Shown: positions 26,461-42,954, numbered from the stretch's first letter. The stretch is 64,000 nucleotides of DNA from Geodermatophilus marinus (GCF_003428645.1 NZ_QVQH01000009.1:62001-126000), one strand, 5' to 3'. Translations and numbers: made by a program. Notes: a model not told the origin generated them from the sequence alone.

Positions 26461-27213
26461 TCAGGCCGAGTCGAGCCGGTACAGCGCGGTGTGGTGGACC
26501 TGCAGCACCGGCTGGTCGCCGGCCAGCACCAGCGCGTCGTACCGGACCTCGTCATGGCGGCCGCGGCGACCGACGGCGGTGACCCGCCCGTGCGCGGTCA
26601 GCTCGGCCGGCAGCCGGGCGAGGCCGAGGAAGCGGCAGTCGCTGGACGTGTGGATCCACGGCCCCAGGGCGACGTTCTGCATGAGCAGCTCGTTGACCAG
26701 CCGCAGGAGCAGGCCGGGGTGGGCCAGCGCCTCCTCCCGGTACAGGTCCAGGGGCTCGCCGATCGCCGCCAGGTACCACTCGTTGCGCTCGACGGTGCCG
26801 GCCTCGCGGACGCCACCCAGCGGGCCGACGACCGGGTCGGCCACGAGCTCCGACGGCGCGGGCACCGGCCGGTAGCCGCTGAGGTCGGGACGGTCGGCCT
26901 CGGGATCGGCCGACCCGACGCAGCGCACCTCGCCGGACGGGGCGCTGACGGTCAGCCCACCGTCCTCCAGCTCGACCAGCAGCTCGTCGCCGTCGTAGGT
27001 GGGCCGCCGGAAGCGCAGGTCGATCCGGCCCCGGGAGAGCCAGTCGGCTCCCCAGGCCGCCACCAGCGGCGTGGTCGTCCGGGCGAACAGCTCGACGCCG
27101 GGGACCAGCGCCCCCGAGAAGCCGTACCGCCGGGCGACGTCGTCCTCGTGGATCTTGTTGGGTGACTCGTCGACGACGTGCGCGACGAAGCGATGGGGCT
27201 CGGGAGCGGTCAC
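26461..27213 (-). CDS. MaoC/hotdog-fold dehydratase-like protein
   Basis: This 250-residue protein from GTG 27213 begins FVAHVVDESPNKIHEDDVARRYGFSGALVPGVELF, the MaoC-type hydratase pattern with a hotdog core, and continues WLSRGRIDLRFRRPTYDGDEL. The C-terminal half (VGRRGRHDEVRYDALV, then LVHHTALYRLD-like) suggests a second hotdog. A longer frame (to 27339) is Arg/Gly-rich and unlikely. The substrate is probably an acyl thioester, but none is shown by the context. Confidence 0.75.
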   Translation of the reverse strand: MTAPEPHRFVAHVVDESPNKIHEDDVARRYGFSGALVPGVELFARTTTPLVAAWGADWLSRGRIDLRFRRPTYDGDELLVELEDGGLTVSAPSGEVRCVGSADPEADRPDLSGYRPVPAPSELVADPVVGPLGGVREAGTVERNEWYLAAIGEPLDLYREEALAHPGLLLRLVNELLMQNVALGPWIHTSSDCRFLGLARLPAELTAHGRVTAVGRRGRHDEVRYDALVLAGDQPVLQVHHTALYRLDSA

Positions 27214-27420
27214 GTCGCCGGATGCTGCCGTGCCGCTCCCCCGCTGTCGACGCCGGCCCGACTGCGGGTCGCCGGCCGGTCCCCCGCCGACCGGGATGGG
27301 CGGCGAGCGCCGGCGGTCCGACCACTCCACGAGCTGCACCGATCCGGCCGGACCGGTCCAGCCCGGTCGGCACAGGCCGTCCGGTCATGGCCGGGACCCG
27401 CGGAATTCGGTGCCGGCACC

Positions 27421-27672
27421 TCAGTCGCAGAATTCCTCCTGCTCGGGACCGACCACGATCGTGGGAAAGGCCAGCGGACCGGACGTCGCCGCAGAGGACG
27501 CCGTCGCGCCGAAGTCGCCACCGAGGGACGTCGCGAGGGAAGCGACGTGCGCGCCGAACGCCTGGCACCCCCCGGGAGGCGGGGGTGCCGGCGCGGCCGA
27601 CGCCGTCGCGGCCGGAGCCAGGACGAGACCGGTAGCAGCCAGGAGGACGACCAGTGCTCGTCGACGGTCCAT
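27421..27672 (-). CDS. Small secreted hypothetical protein
   Basis: This 83-residue protein has a clear signal peptide (MDRRRALVVLLAATGLVLAPAATASA, cleavage near ASA-AP). The mature part is short, with two Cys (GGCQAF and the final EEFCD) that could form a disulfide, and an Ala/Ser-rich middle. No family is recognised. Confidence 0.6.
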   Translation of the reverse strand: MDRRRALVVLLAATGLVLAPAATASAAPAPPPPGGCQAFGAHVASLATSLGGDFGATASSAATSGPLAFPTIVVGPEQEEFCD

Positions 27673-27777
27673 GACATCTCCCCACGTTCGCAGTCCGGGC
27701 GGTGGCGACGATCGTCGCGTCGCGGCCGTTCCCCGTCGATGACCCGGCCTCGCATCTGCGGCGCGACAGGCCGGGCG

Positions 27778-27972
27778 TCACGGCAGGTGACCGGGCGGAT
27801 CCCGGTTCACCGGCGCCCGGGCCTCGCCCCGCCCCTGGGGAGGGACAGCTCGGCCGGGAAACGGCATCAACGGTTGACCGGTCGCACGGGCCATCGCCGA
27901 GGAGAAGCAGCCGGCCGACGTCCAGCCGAGCCGGGTCGTCCACCCCCCTGCCGACGGGCTCGGTCGGTCCAC
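27778..27972 (-). pseudogene. VapC PIN-toxin relic downstream of vapB
   Basis: The frame holds only the last part of a VapC protein: TRLGWTSAGCFSSAMARATGQPLMPFPG aligns with the family end A-x-LN-x-GDCFSYALAR-x-x-GEPLLFKG. The aspartate of GDCF is replaced by Ala-Gly, and the N-terminal catalytic aspartate and the rest of the fold are missing. It begins about 30 bases after the vapB stop, where the full toxin gene should be. A large internal deletion is the simplest explanation. Confidence 0.65.
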
Positions 27973-28000
27973 CCAGCGCCTCGATGTACCGGTTGGCGTC

Positions 28001-28264
28001 TCACCGCGGCAGCCCGGCCTCGTCGTGGAGCAGGTCAGCGTGGTCGGCGCTGCGGTGGGGCTCGACCCACCGGCCCGCCGCGTCCCGTGCGATCGCCCGG
28101 AGCCGGGCTGCGCCCTCGGCCGCGACGACGTCCCCGCGATCCCGGACCCGGTCGAGCCGCTCCCGCGCGGCGATCGTCACCGCGCGGGTGACGCTCTCGC
28201 CCGTGGCGGCCGCGAGCTCGCGGGCGAGCGCCTCGAACTCCGCGTCCTGGATGGCGAGGCTCAC
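28001..28264 (-). CDS. vapB: VapB-type antitoxin (Rv0623 / psk-like), orphan
   Basis: This 87-residue protein from GTG 28264 reads SLAIQDAEFEALARELAAATGESVTRAVTIA, then RERLDRV and ends HADLLHDEAGLPR, the typical end of this VapB class (DLLYDEHGLP). Normally the PIN toxin follows at once; here only a relic is left (27778-27972), so the antitoxin seems to persist alone. It may still repress its own promoter or cross-neutralise another VapC. Confidence 0.85.
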   Translation of the reverse strand: MSLAIQDAEFEALARELAAATGESVTRAVTIAARERLDRVRDRGDVVAAEGAARLRAIARDAAGRWVEPHRSADHADLLHDEAGLPR

Positions 28265-28333
28265 GGCACAACCCTGCCCCTGCCCGCGCCCGGACCCGTT
28301 GACCACCCCGCGGCCGACGACGAACCTGCCGAC

Positions 28334-29473
28334 GTGGACGCCGATCCACGGACGACGATCGCCGGGCAGGCCCGGTCCATCGCGGCGGCCTGGTCCCCGC
28401 CGGACGCGCCGCCGAGCTGGTGGCTGACCGCCGCCACCTTCACCGCGATCGCCGAGGACGACGCCCTGCTCGACCTCGCCGCGACCATCCCCTTCGACCG
28501 GCTGCCGCCGCTGCTGCTCAGCGCCGCGATCCGGTACCACCTCGACGACCGCGGCCCGCCGGAGCTGCGCAGGTACTACCCGAGCCCCGGCGGCAGCCAG
28601 CGCCCGCCGGACGGCGGCTTCCGCCCCGCGCTGCGCGGATTCGCGAGCAGCGAGGCGAAGGCCCTGACAGACCTCTGCCGGCAGCACCGCTACCAGATGA
28701 CCGAGGTCGCCCGCTGCCTCGACCTGCTCCCCGCTCTGGCCACGATCGCGGCCGAGGACCCGCGGACGATCGCCCTCGTCGACCTCGGCACCGGCGCCGG
28801 ACTCGGCCTGCACCCCGACCGCTACCACTGCACCTACCGCCTCCCCGACGGCACCGCGCTCACCGCCGGCGACGAGCACTCCCCCGTCCACCTCTCCTGC
28901 GACGTGCGCGGCGCGCTGCCCCCACCCCGGGTCCCCGCGATCGCCGCCCGGCTCGGCGTCGACGTCGAGCCGCTCGACCTCGCCGACGAGCGCACCGCCC
29001 GGTGGCTGGCCGCCTGCGTCCCGCCCGAGGTGGACGCCGTCACCCGGTTCTCCGCCGCCGTCGACGTCGCCCGGCAGCACCCCGCCCCCACCCTGCGCGG
29101 CGACCTCGTCGACGTCCTGCCCGCCGTGGTGGAGCGCACCCCGCCCGGCGCGCTGCTCGTCCTGGTCGACACCTACGTGCACGTCTTCCTGCCGCCCGGC
29201 CGCCTCGCCGCCTTCCGCGCCGGGGTCGACCGCCTCGGCCGGCGCACAGACCTCGAGTGGGTCTCGGTCGACCCGCTCGTCCCCCTCGGTCCGGCCCCCA
29301 CCGGCACCGTGCAGGGCCTCGACGTCCCGCCGGGCTGGCTCGAGGAGGACCGCGTCTTCGGCGTCATCGGCCGGGTCGGGTACCGCGGCGGCGAGCGCCA
29401 CGAGCAGCTGCTGGGCCGCGCCCACCCCGGCGCGGCCTGGCTCGAGTGGACCCCCGACGGGAGGCAGCGATGA
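28334..29473 (+). CDS. DUF2332 domain protein
   Basis: This 379-residue protein from GTG 28334 matches DUF2332: WWLTAATFTAIAEDDALL, IRYHLDD, YYPSPGGSQRPPDGGFRPALRGF, VDLGTGAGLGLHPDRY and GGERHEQLLGRAHPGAAWLEW. A longer frame upstream runs antisense to vapB and is rejected. Relatives are found across actinobacteria with unknown function. The stop overlaps the start of the next gene (ATGA at 29470-29473). Confidence 0.85.
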   Translation: MDADPRTTIAGQARSIAAAWSPPDAPPSWWLTAATFTAIAEDDALLDLAATIPFDRLPPLLLSAAIRYHLDDRGPPELRRYYPSPGGSQRPPDGGFRPALRGFASSEAKALTDLCRQHRYQMTEVARCLDLLPALATIAAEDPRTIALVDLGTGAGLGLHPDRYHCTYRLPDGTALTAGDEHSPVHLSCDVRGALPPPRVPAIAARLGVDVEPLDLADERTARWLAACVPPEVDAVTRFSAAVDVARQHPAPTLRGDLVDVLPAVVERTPPGALLVLVDTYVHVFLPPGRLAAFRAGVDRLGRRTDLEWVSVDPLVPLGPAPTGTVQGLDVPPGWLEEDRVFGVIGRVGYRGGERHEQLLGRAHPGAAWLEWTPDGRQR

Positions 29474-29826
29474 CCGAGGCCCGCGAAGCGGTGGAGCGCT
29501 TCAACGAGGCGTTCGCCCGGCACGACGTGGACGCGGTCATGGCCGCCATGACCGAGGACTGCGTTTTCGAGTCCACCTCGCCACCCGACGGCGAGCGCCA
29601 CGAGGGCCAGGCGGCGGTCCGCACGGCCTGGGAGGAGCTGTTCACCTCCACCCCCGGCGGCCGGATCGACGCCGAGGAGGTGGTGCCGCTCGGCGACCGC
29701 GTCGTCGTCCGCTGGGTCTACCGGTGGCCGGCCGGCGACGGCGGGGAGGGGCACGTGCGCGGCATCGACCTGTTCCGCGTCCGCGACGGCCGCGTCGCCG
29801 AGAAGCTTTCCTACGTCAAGGGCTGA
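29470..29826 (+). CDS. SnoaL/NTF2-like small protein
   Basis: This 118-residue protein has the NTF2-like cone fold pattern: REAVERFNEAFARHDVDAVMAAMTEDCVFES, GQAAVRTAWEELF, VVRWVYRW and RGIDLFRVRDGRVAEKLSYVKG. The family includes isomerases and small-ligand binders; no catalytic set can be named. It is translationally coupled to the DUF2332 gene. Confidence 0.85.
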   Translation: MTEAREAVERFNEAFARHDVDAVMAAMTEDCVFESTSPPDGERHEGQAAVRTAWEELFTSTPGGRIDAEEVVPLGDRVVVRWVYRWPAGDGGEGHVRGIDLFRVRDGRVAEKLSYVKG

Positions 29827-29845
29827 CCCGGCCGGGCCGGCGTGC

Positions 29846-31492
29846 TCACCGCAGGGTCGGCGCGTCGGTCGTCCACCAGCGGTACATGACCGACGGCGAC
29901 CAGGTCGCGTCCTGCGCCAGCGCCAGCACCGCGTTCGCCGCCGAGCCCCAGAGGATCGTCGTGTCCCCGGCGCTGGACTCGTAGCAGCCCAGCGGCCCCT
30001 GCGTCACGCCCTCCAGCACCCAGGTGTTGCGGGCGTTCCCGATCGCGCAGTCCCCGGCCGGCAGGTCGCCGACGAACGCCTCGAAGGCGTCGCCCATCGC
30101 GGGCGCGCTCTCGAAGGCGAACAGCGTCAACCCGTCGGGCCGGTTCCCGCCGAGGGGGCACTCGATGGAGGCGACCAGCCCGGCCGCCGGGTCGGCGCCA
30201 CCGGCGGCGCAGCCGGCCCGCAGGTCCGGCGGCAGGAGGGCCAGCAGGAGCTCCTCCTCGGTCGGCACCGGAGCACCGCCGCCGGTGCCCTCACCACCGC
30301 CGTCCTCCCCGGCCTCGACGGCCTCGACGATGCCCCGGGCGACCGCGGAGTCGCGGAACACCGCACCCAGCACCAGCCCACCGACGAGCGCGGCCCCGGC
30401 GAGCGCGATCCCGACCAGCACCACCGCCGGGTGGGCCCGCCGCCGCGCGAGCGCGGTGAGGACGCGCTCGGCCTCGGGGTCGGCGCCGGCCAGCGGCGGC
30501 CGGTGGGCGGCGAACGCCGCGGGGGTCCACAGCCGCACGAAGGACAGCAGCTCCAGGTAGCGGGACGTGGCGTGCGGCGTCGGCCGGAGCAGCTGCGCGA
30601 ACCGCAGCAGCGGCCGGCGGCGCGCCTGGAGCGCCTGGGCGGTGAGGCCGTCGGCGCGGAGGTGCGGAGCGACGGTGGTGCCCACCAGCGCCCGGTACAC
30701 CGCCTGCAGGCTGACCTCGAGGTCCCCGCAGCAGGCATAGGCGATGCGGTCACCGGAGAACACCGTCGCCCGGTGGTACGGCAGCACGAACGGCGCCACG
30801 AACACCGTCAGCCCCGTCATCTGGAAGGCGGTGAAGATCGGCGACCACCACTGCCCGTACCGGGCCTTCAGCGCCCCGACGTACGTGGCCAGGGTGAAGA
30901 GCAGCTGCTCCCGCTCGTCCGGGTCGCCCGGATCGCCCAGCGCGTCCCCCTCGGCCACGAGGACGTGCACGCCGAAGTAGGTCGTGAGGCTGATCGGCGC
31001 GTCGTCGGCGGACAGCACGCGGCTGATCTTGTCGACGACGAAGAGGTCGACCCGGCGCGAGTACGACAGCCGCCCCCGGACCACGTCGACGACCGCCTGG
31101 ACCTCGGGCAGCGTCCGCTCCGACACCAGGACGGCGTCCCCCAGCAACCGGATCCGCCAGATCTGCACGAGGACCCAGATCAGCAGGACGGCGCCGGCGA
31201 TGCCGAGCACGATCGCGAGCAGGACCGTCGCCTGCCCCAGCGACACCAGGACGAAGACCGCGACCGCGGCCGCGACGGCCAGCGCCACGAGGGCCAGGGC
31301 GAACCGGGACGGCTCCGCCGGGTGGCGCAGCAGCGCGATCGGCGCGCCGGTCAGCGGCCCCGGGACGGGTGGCCAGACCCGCGTCGCGCCGGCCCCTGCG
31401 GCACCGGCCCCCACGGCACCGGCACCCGGCGGTGCCGGCCGGGGCGGCACGGGAACCGTGCGGGGGTCGTAGGGGGAACGGGTGGAGGCCAC
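29846..31492 (-). CDS. M48-like membrane protein lacking HExxH, with extracellular C-terminal domain
   Basis: This 548-residue protein starts at GTG 31492. After a Pro-rich N-terminus come membrane segments (ALVALAVAAAVAVFVLVSL; LLAIVLGIAGAVLLIWVLV). The middle (LVSERTLPEVQAVVDVV, ISLTTYFGVHVLV, FTLATYVGALKARYGQ) resembles an M48 metallopeptidase frame, but the zinc motif HExxH is replaced by LATYVG. Another pair of membrane segments and a Gly-rich linker lead to an extracellular domain with four or more Cys (LLPPDLRAGC; GDCAIGNARNTWV; LGCYESSAGDTTILWG), seen at the ends of actinobacterial receptor-like proteins. The longer upstream frame overlaps a divergent promoter. Confidence 0.6.
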   Translation of the reverse strand: MASTRSPYDPRTVPVPPRPAPPGAGAVGAGAAGAGATRVWPPVPGPLTGAPIALLRHPAEPSRFALALVALAVAAAVAVFVLVSLGQATVLLAIVLGIAGAVLLIWVLVQIWRIRLLGDAVLVSERTLPEVQAVVDVVRGRLSYSRRVDLFVVDKISRVLSADDAPISLTTYFGVHVLVAEGDALGDPGDPDEREQLLFTLATYVGALKARYGQWWSPIFTAFQMTGLTVFVAPFVLPYHRATVFSGDRIAYACCGDLEVSLQAVYRALVGTTVAPHLRADGLTAQALQARRRPLLRFAQLLRPTPHATSRYLELLSFVRLWTPAAFAAHRPPLAGADPEAERVLTALARRRAHPAVVLVGIALAGAALVGGLVLGAVFRDSAVARGIVEAVEAGEDGGGEGTGGGAPVPTEEELLLALLPPDLRAGCAAGGADPAAGLVASIECPLGGNRPDGLTLFAFESAPAMGDAFEAFVGDLPAGDCAIGNARNTWVLEGVTQGPLGCYESSAGDTTILWGSAANAVLALAQDATWSPSVMYRWWTTDAPTLR

Positions 31493-31697
31493 GGGATCCC
31501 TCCGTCCGGGGAACGGGTCAGCCAGCGCATGGTCGGGCGGGGACGGACAGCCCCACTCGACCGAGCCGTCACCCGGCTCCCTGATACCGGCCCGACCCGA
31601 TCCGGCCCGGCCGTTGTCCTCCGGGGGCCACCCGAGGAGTCTGGACGGTGCGGCGAGGCCGCCCGGGCGTCGCCGCCGACAGGAGAGGAGCGGTGGC

Positions 31698-32318
31698 ATG
31701 TACGCCCGATCCACCACCATCCGGGGCAACCCGTCGGCCATGGACGACGGCATCGCCTACATGCGCGACGAGGCCATGCCCGCCATCCAGGAGATGGACG
31801 GCTGCATCGGCCTGTCCATGCTCGTCGACCGCCGCGCCGGCCACTGCATCGCCACGTCGGCCTGGCGTGACGAGGAGGCCATGCGCGCCAGCGCCGAGCG
31901 CATCCACCCGATGCGCGAGCGCCTGGTGCAGACCTTCGGCGGCGAGCCGGAGGTGCAGGAGTGGGAGATCGCCGTCCTGCACCGGATGCACCCCACGGGG
32001 GACGGCGGCGGCGCGCGGCTCACCTGGGTGATCATGGACCCGTCGCGGATGGACGAGCTGGTCGACGGCTTCCGGATGAGCCTGATGCCGCGGCTCGAGG
32101 AGATGCCCGGCTTCCGCGGGACCAGCCTGATGGTCGACCGGCGCAACGGCCAGGCGGTCGGCACCGTCGCGTTCGAGAGCCCGGCGGCCATGGAGGCGAC
32201 CCGTGAGCGGGCCCGCGGCCTGCGCGGGGAGTTCACCGCGGCGATGCGCGCGGAGGTCACCGACGTCGCGGAGATGGAGGTGGCGCTGGCCCACCTGCGG
32301 GTCCCGGAAACGGTCTGA
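31698..32318 (+). CDS. ABM-like dimeric alpha-beta barrel protein, tandem repeat
   Basis: This 206-residue protein consists of two similar halves, each with the look of an antibiotic-biosynthesis-monooxygenase barrel: DEAMPAIQEMDGCIGLSMLVDRRAG in the first and MSLMPRLEEMPGFRGTSLMVDRRNGQAVGTVAFES in the second. Such domains usually form dimers; the fusion could make an intramolecular dimer. ATG 31698 has AGGAGAGGAG eight bases upstream. The function is unknown. It is divergent from the M48-like gene. Confidence 0.75.
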   Translation: MYARSTTIRGNPSAMDDGIAYMRDEAMPAIQEMDGCIGLSMLVDRRAGHCIATSAWRDEEAMRASAERIHPMRERLVQTFGGEPEVQEWEIAVLHRMHPTGDGGGARLTWVIMDPSRMDELVDGFRMSLMPRLEEMPGFRGTSLMVDRRNGQAVGTVAFESPAAMEATRERARGLRGEFTAAMRAEVTDVAEMEVALAHLRVPETV

Positions 32319-32600
32319 CGGACGGCGGCGGCCCGTCCGGTGCCCGATCCGGGACCGGACGGGCCGGACCTCCTGCGCCCGGACGCCGGCGTGGCCGCCG
32401 AGGCGGTAGCTGCCGAGCGCCGCGGCACCGGCGCGGATCGACGCGGAGACGCGGGCCCGGGGGCATTGATCCTCCGGCCGGGGGCGAGGACGCTTCGGGT
32501 CGGCCGGGCGACGTCGCCCGACGCCGCAGGGCTTCCCGCCGTCCGGGGGCGTGGTCCGGTCGTCTCAGGTCACCGATGCCGCACGAGGGAGGACCAGGCG
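32319..32600. other. Spacer upstream of the cupin gene
   Basis: About 280 bases with no convincing gene. The last 15 bases hold the GAGGGAGGACC ribosome-binding region of the following gene. No other structure is evident. Confidence 0.4.
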
Positions 32601-32963
32601 ATGGCCAGCATCGAGCGCAAGAACGTGGACCGTCCCGACGAGTCCCGCACCCCGGAGAAGACCCGGATGGACGTCGTCCAGCTGGGCGACGCCACCGTCG
32701 CCCGCATCACCCTGCAGCCCGGCTGGACCTGGTCGGACTGCATCCAGCCGATCGTGGGCACGGCGAGCTGCCAGGCCGCCCACCTGGGGTTCGTCGTGTC
32801 GGGCCGGATCCACATCAGGGCCGACGACGGCGCCGAGACCGACCTGGGCCCCGGTGACGTCTACCGGCTCGAGCCCGGCCACGACGCCTGGGTCGCCGGC
32901 GACGAGCCGGCCGTGGCGCTGGAGTTCGAGAGCAAGACGGCCGAGACCTACGCCCGGGCCTGA
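32601..32963 (+). CDS. Small cupin-domain protein
   Basis: This 120-residue protein has the cupin pattern: ITLQPGWTWSDCIQPIV, AAHLGFVVSGRIHIRADDG and ETDLGPGDVYRLEPGHDAWVAGDEPAVALEF. The metal-binding residues are partly kept (the His in the first motif and Glu/His in the second are not all conventional), so enzyme action is uncertain. ATG 32601 follows GAGGGAGGACC. It stands alone. Confidence 0.8.
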   Translation: MASIERKNVDRPDESRTPEKTRMDVVQLGDATVARITLQPGWTWSDCIQPIVGTASCQAAHLGFVVSGRIHIRADDGAETDLGPGDVYRLEPGHDAWVAGDEPAVALEFESKTAETYARA

Positions 32964-33027
32964 CGCCACACCCCGGCCGGCCGCGGCCGGCGCCGGGCCG
33001 GGGCGGCGGGCCCCGGCCCGGACGGCG

Positions 33028-33786
33028 TCAGCCCTGCGCCGACCGGCGCATCGACCACATCTGCGCCGGGCGCTCGAACTGGGAGGCGACCTCCCAGCTC
33101 ACCGCGCCGTTCACCGTCTCCCGGCGGAAGTTGCCCACCGCGACCCGGGCCAGCTCCGGGTCCGCGGCGGCCCGGGCGGCCAGCTCCAGCGCGCGGTCCT
33201 CGACGGCGTCGTCGTCCACGGCCTCCCAGGCCAGCCCCAGCTCGGCGGCGCGCGTCCCGTCGACCTCCTCGCCGAAGATCGCCATCGCCGCCGCGGCCTC
33301 CCGGCCGATCAGCCGGGAGAGGATCACGAAGTGCCCGCCGCCGGGGTGCATGCCGCGCTTGAGGAACCCGCACAGCAGCCGGGCGTCCCGCGCCACGATC
33401 CGCAGGTCGGTCGCCAGCAGCATGTTCATCCCGGCGCCGACCGCCGAGCCGCGGACCGCCGCGACCGTCGGCACCCGCACCTGCCCCAGCCGGTAGAAGG
33501 AGTCGTAGATCGACGACATCCCCTCGTAGGCGGCCGGCTCGGCCGGGTCCTTGCCGGCGGAGGTGAGCGTCCCGATGTCGCCGCCGGCGCAGAACGACCG
33601 CCCGACCGCCTTCACCACCAGGGCCCCGACGTCGGACCGGGCGTCGACCTCGTCGAAGAGCCCGATGAGCTCGCGGGCCATCCCCGGCGTCAGCGCGTTG
33701 CGGCGGTCGGGCGCGTTGAGCGTCACCACCGCGACGCCGCCGTCCACCTCGAGCAGCACCTCACCGGAACCGGAGCCAGCAGCCAC
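33028..33786 (-). CDS. Enoyl-CoA hydratase/isomerase family protein
   Basis: This 252-residue crotonase-fold protein from GTG 33786 shows VAVVTLNAPDRRNALTPGMARELI, then SFCAGGDIGTLTS (oxyanion-hole region), VPTVAAVRGSAVGAGMNMLLATDLRIVA (second oxyanion glycine) and FLKRGMHPGGGHFVILSRLIG. It probably hydrates or isomerises an acyl-CoA. One usual catalytic Glu position reads HPGGGHF here, so the exact reaction is open. Confidence 0.9.
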   Translation of the reverse strand: MAAGSGSGEVLLEVDGGVAVVTLNAPDRRNALTPGMARELIGLFDEVDARSDVGALVVKAVGRSFCAGGDIGTLTSAGKDPAEPAAYEGMSSIYDSFYRLGQVRVPTVAAVRGSAVGAGMNMLLATDLRIVARDARLLCGFLKRGMHPGGGHFVILSRLIGREAAAAMAIFGEEVDGTRAAELGLAWEAVDDDAVEDRALELAARAAADPELARVAVGNFRRETVNGAVSWEVASQFERPAQMWSMRRSAQG

Positions 33787-33927
33787 GCGCCCACCTCTCG
33801 TCGAGCGGCCGGCGCCGTCGCCGGCCGGCCGGGAACCATCCGCAGGCATCACACCACGCCCGCCGGAGCCGCGACCCACCGGCAGCCCGTTCCCCAGCCG
33901 TTCCGGTTCCGTTTGCCGGGGGTTCGG

Positions 33928-38490
<4,563 letters not shown>

Positions 38491-38546
38491 CCCGCCGGGC
38501 GGCGGCTGCAGGCGGCGGAACCGGACGACCGGCCACCCGCTGTTGC

Positions 38547-38571
38547 GCTACAGATGTGCTACGTTTGTAGC
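38547..38571. promoter_or_regulatory. Inverted repeat over the phd promoter (GCTACA...TGTAGC)
   Basis: GCTACA (38547-38552) and its complement TGTAGC (38566-38571) flank a TACGTT box (38560-38565), and a further GCTAC lies between. The repeat ends one base before GTG 38573. It is a likely operator for self-repression by the antitoxin-toxin complex, with a leaderless start. Confidence 0.6.
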
Positions 38572-38572
38572 C

Positions 38573-38827
38573 GTGAAGGTCGCCTCCCGGGAGCTGCGCA
38601 ACGACACCGCCGGTGTGCTGCGCCGCGCGGCCGCGGGCGAGTCCGTGCAAATCACGGTCAACGGCGAGCCGGTCGCAGAGCTCGGCCCGCTCCGCACCCA
38701 CCGTCCGCACTGGACGAGGAGTTCCCTCCTCGTCGAACGGCTCGGTGCCATCCAGGCCGATCCGGCTCTCGGCGACGAGTTGCGCGCGCTCTCCGGCGGA
38801 ACGGACGAGCTCGGGCCCATCGGGTGA
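38573..38827 (+). CDS. phd: Phd/YefM-type antitoxin
   Basis: This 84-residue protein from GTG 38573 begins KVASRELRNDTAGVLRRAAAGESVQITVNGEPVAELGPL, the Phd/YefM DNA-binding domain. The C-terminal part (LLVERLGAIQADPALGDELRALSGGTDEL) is toxin-binding. A TACGTT box seven bases upstream supports this start. It overlaps the toxin start (GTGA at 38824-38827). Confidence 0.88.
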   Translation: MKVASRELRNDTAGVLRRAAAGESVQITVNGEPVAELGPLRTHRPHWTRSSLLVERLGAIQADPALGDELRALSGGTDELGPIG

Positions 38828-39216
38828 CCCGCGGCCTGCTGGACACCAGCGTCTTCATCGCCCGTGAAGGCCGGGGCCTCGACGTCGCACGACTGCCCGA
38901 CGAGGTAGCCGTCTCCGTGATCACCTACGGGGAACTGCGCGCGGGCGTCCTGGCCGCTGCTGACCTGTCGGTGCGGTCGCGCCGGCTCACCACCCTGCAG
39001 ACCGTCGCCGACCTGAACCCCTTGCCGATCGACGCACCCGTTGCCGACGCTTGGGCGGAGCTCCGTCTGCGCCTCGCCCGGTCGGGCCGACGGATGAACG
39101 TCAACGACACGTGGATCGCCGCCACCGCACTCGCCCACGACGTGCCGGTCGTCAGCCAGGACGCCGACTTCGATGTGCTCGCCGACCTCAGCGGACTCCA
39201 CGTCGTCCGGGTCTGA
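38824..39216 (+). CDS. vapC: PIN-domain RNase toxin (VapC-like)
   Basis: This 130-residue PIN protein from GTG 38824 has the first Asp in TRGLLDTSVFIARE, Glu in ITYGELRAGV, then NVNDTWIAATALAHDVPVVSQDADFDVLADL with the last acids. All four acidic positions are present, so it should be an active RNase held by the antitoxin upstream. Confidence 0.9.
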   Translation: MTRGLLDTSVFIAREGRGLDVARLPDEVAVSVITYGELRAGVLAAADLSVRSRRLTTLQTVADLNPLPIDAPVADAWAELRLRLARSGRRMNVNDTWIAATALAHDVPVVSQDADFDVLADLSGLHVVRV

Positions 39217-39283
39217 GGCGCACTCCCCTGCCCCGTGTCTCGCGAGCCCGGTGCCGCCACCTGCGGGGCGCCGCCGACCGGGC

Positions 39284-42547
<3,264 letters not shown>

Positions 42548-42669
42548 GCCTCCGAGGCTAGGGCCACGGGCACGCCTTCGAACACTTGTCCACAGCCGGC
42601 GGCTGGGGTCGGGTGGTTCTCCGGCCGGTCCCCGCACGGTGACGGTGGGATGAGGCAGCCGACGTGCGG

Positions 42670-42954
42670 TCAGCGGTCAGGCTCGGTGTCCAGCGGCTTC
42701 AACGGCACGACCGACCCCGGCCGTACGTACCCGGGTTCCCGTAGCCGCCAGCCCCCACCGACCGGCTCGCGCTCCTCGGTCGGGCAGTCGGGGGAAGGCG
42801 TCAGGTAGCCGAGGCCACGCTGGACCAGGCGCGGGTAGGCGTACCGGTCGATGAACGGCGTGTGGAACCACAGGCGCAGCCACCAGGGTGCGGCGGCTAC
42901 GTCGACATCCGCGCCGTAGCCGAGGGGGATGTGATCCCAACCTTCCAACGCCAT
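42670..42954 (-). CDS. Hypothetical protein, aromatic-rich
   Basis: This 94-residue protein from ATG 42954 has a tryptophan-rich middle (PWWLRLWFHTPFIDRYAYPRLVQRGLGYLTP) and ends with EPGYVRPGSVVPLKPL. A GTG at 42960 is in frame just upstream. No family is recognised. It is divergent from the DUF222 gene. Confidence 0.55.
   Translation of the reverse strand: MALEGWDHIPLGYGADVDVAAAPWWLRLWFHTPFIDRYAYPRLVQRGLGYLTPSPDCPTEEREPVGGGWRLREPGYVRPGSVVPLKPLDTEPDR

Noticed and set aside
32551-33927. Extension of the P-type ATPase frame upstream to 32551
   Set aside because: The extension runs over the cupin gene and antisense to the enoyl-CoA hydratase gene; the ATPase sequence proper starts at 33928.
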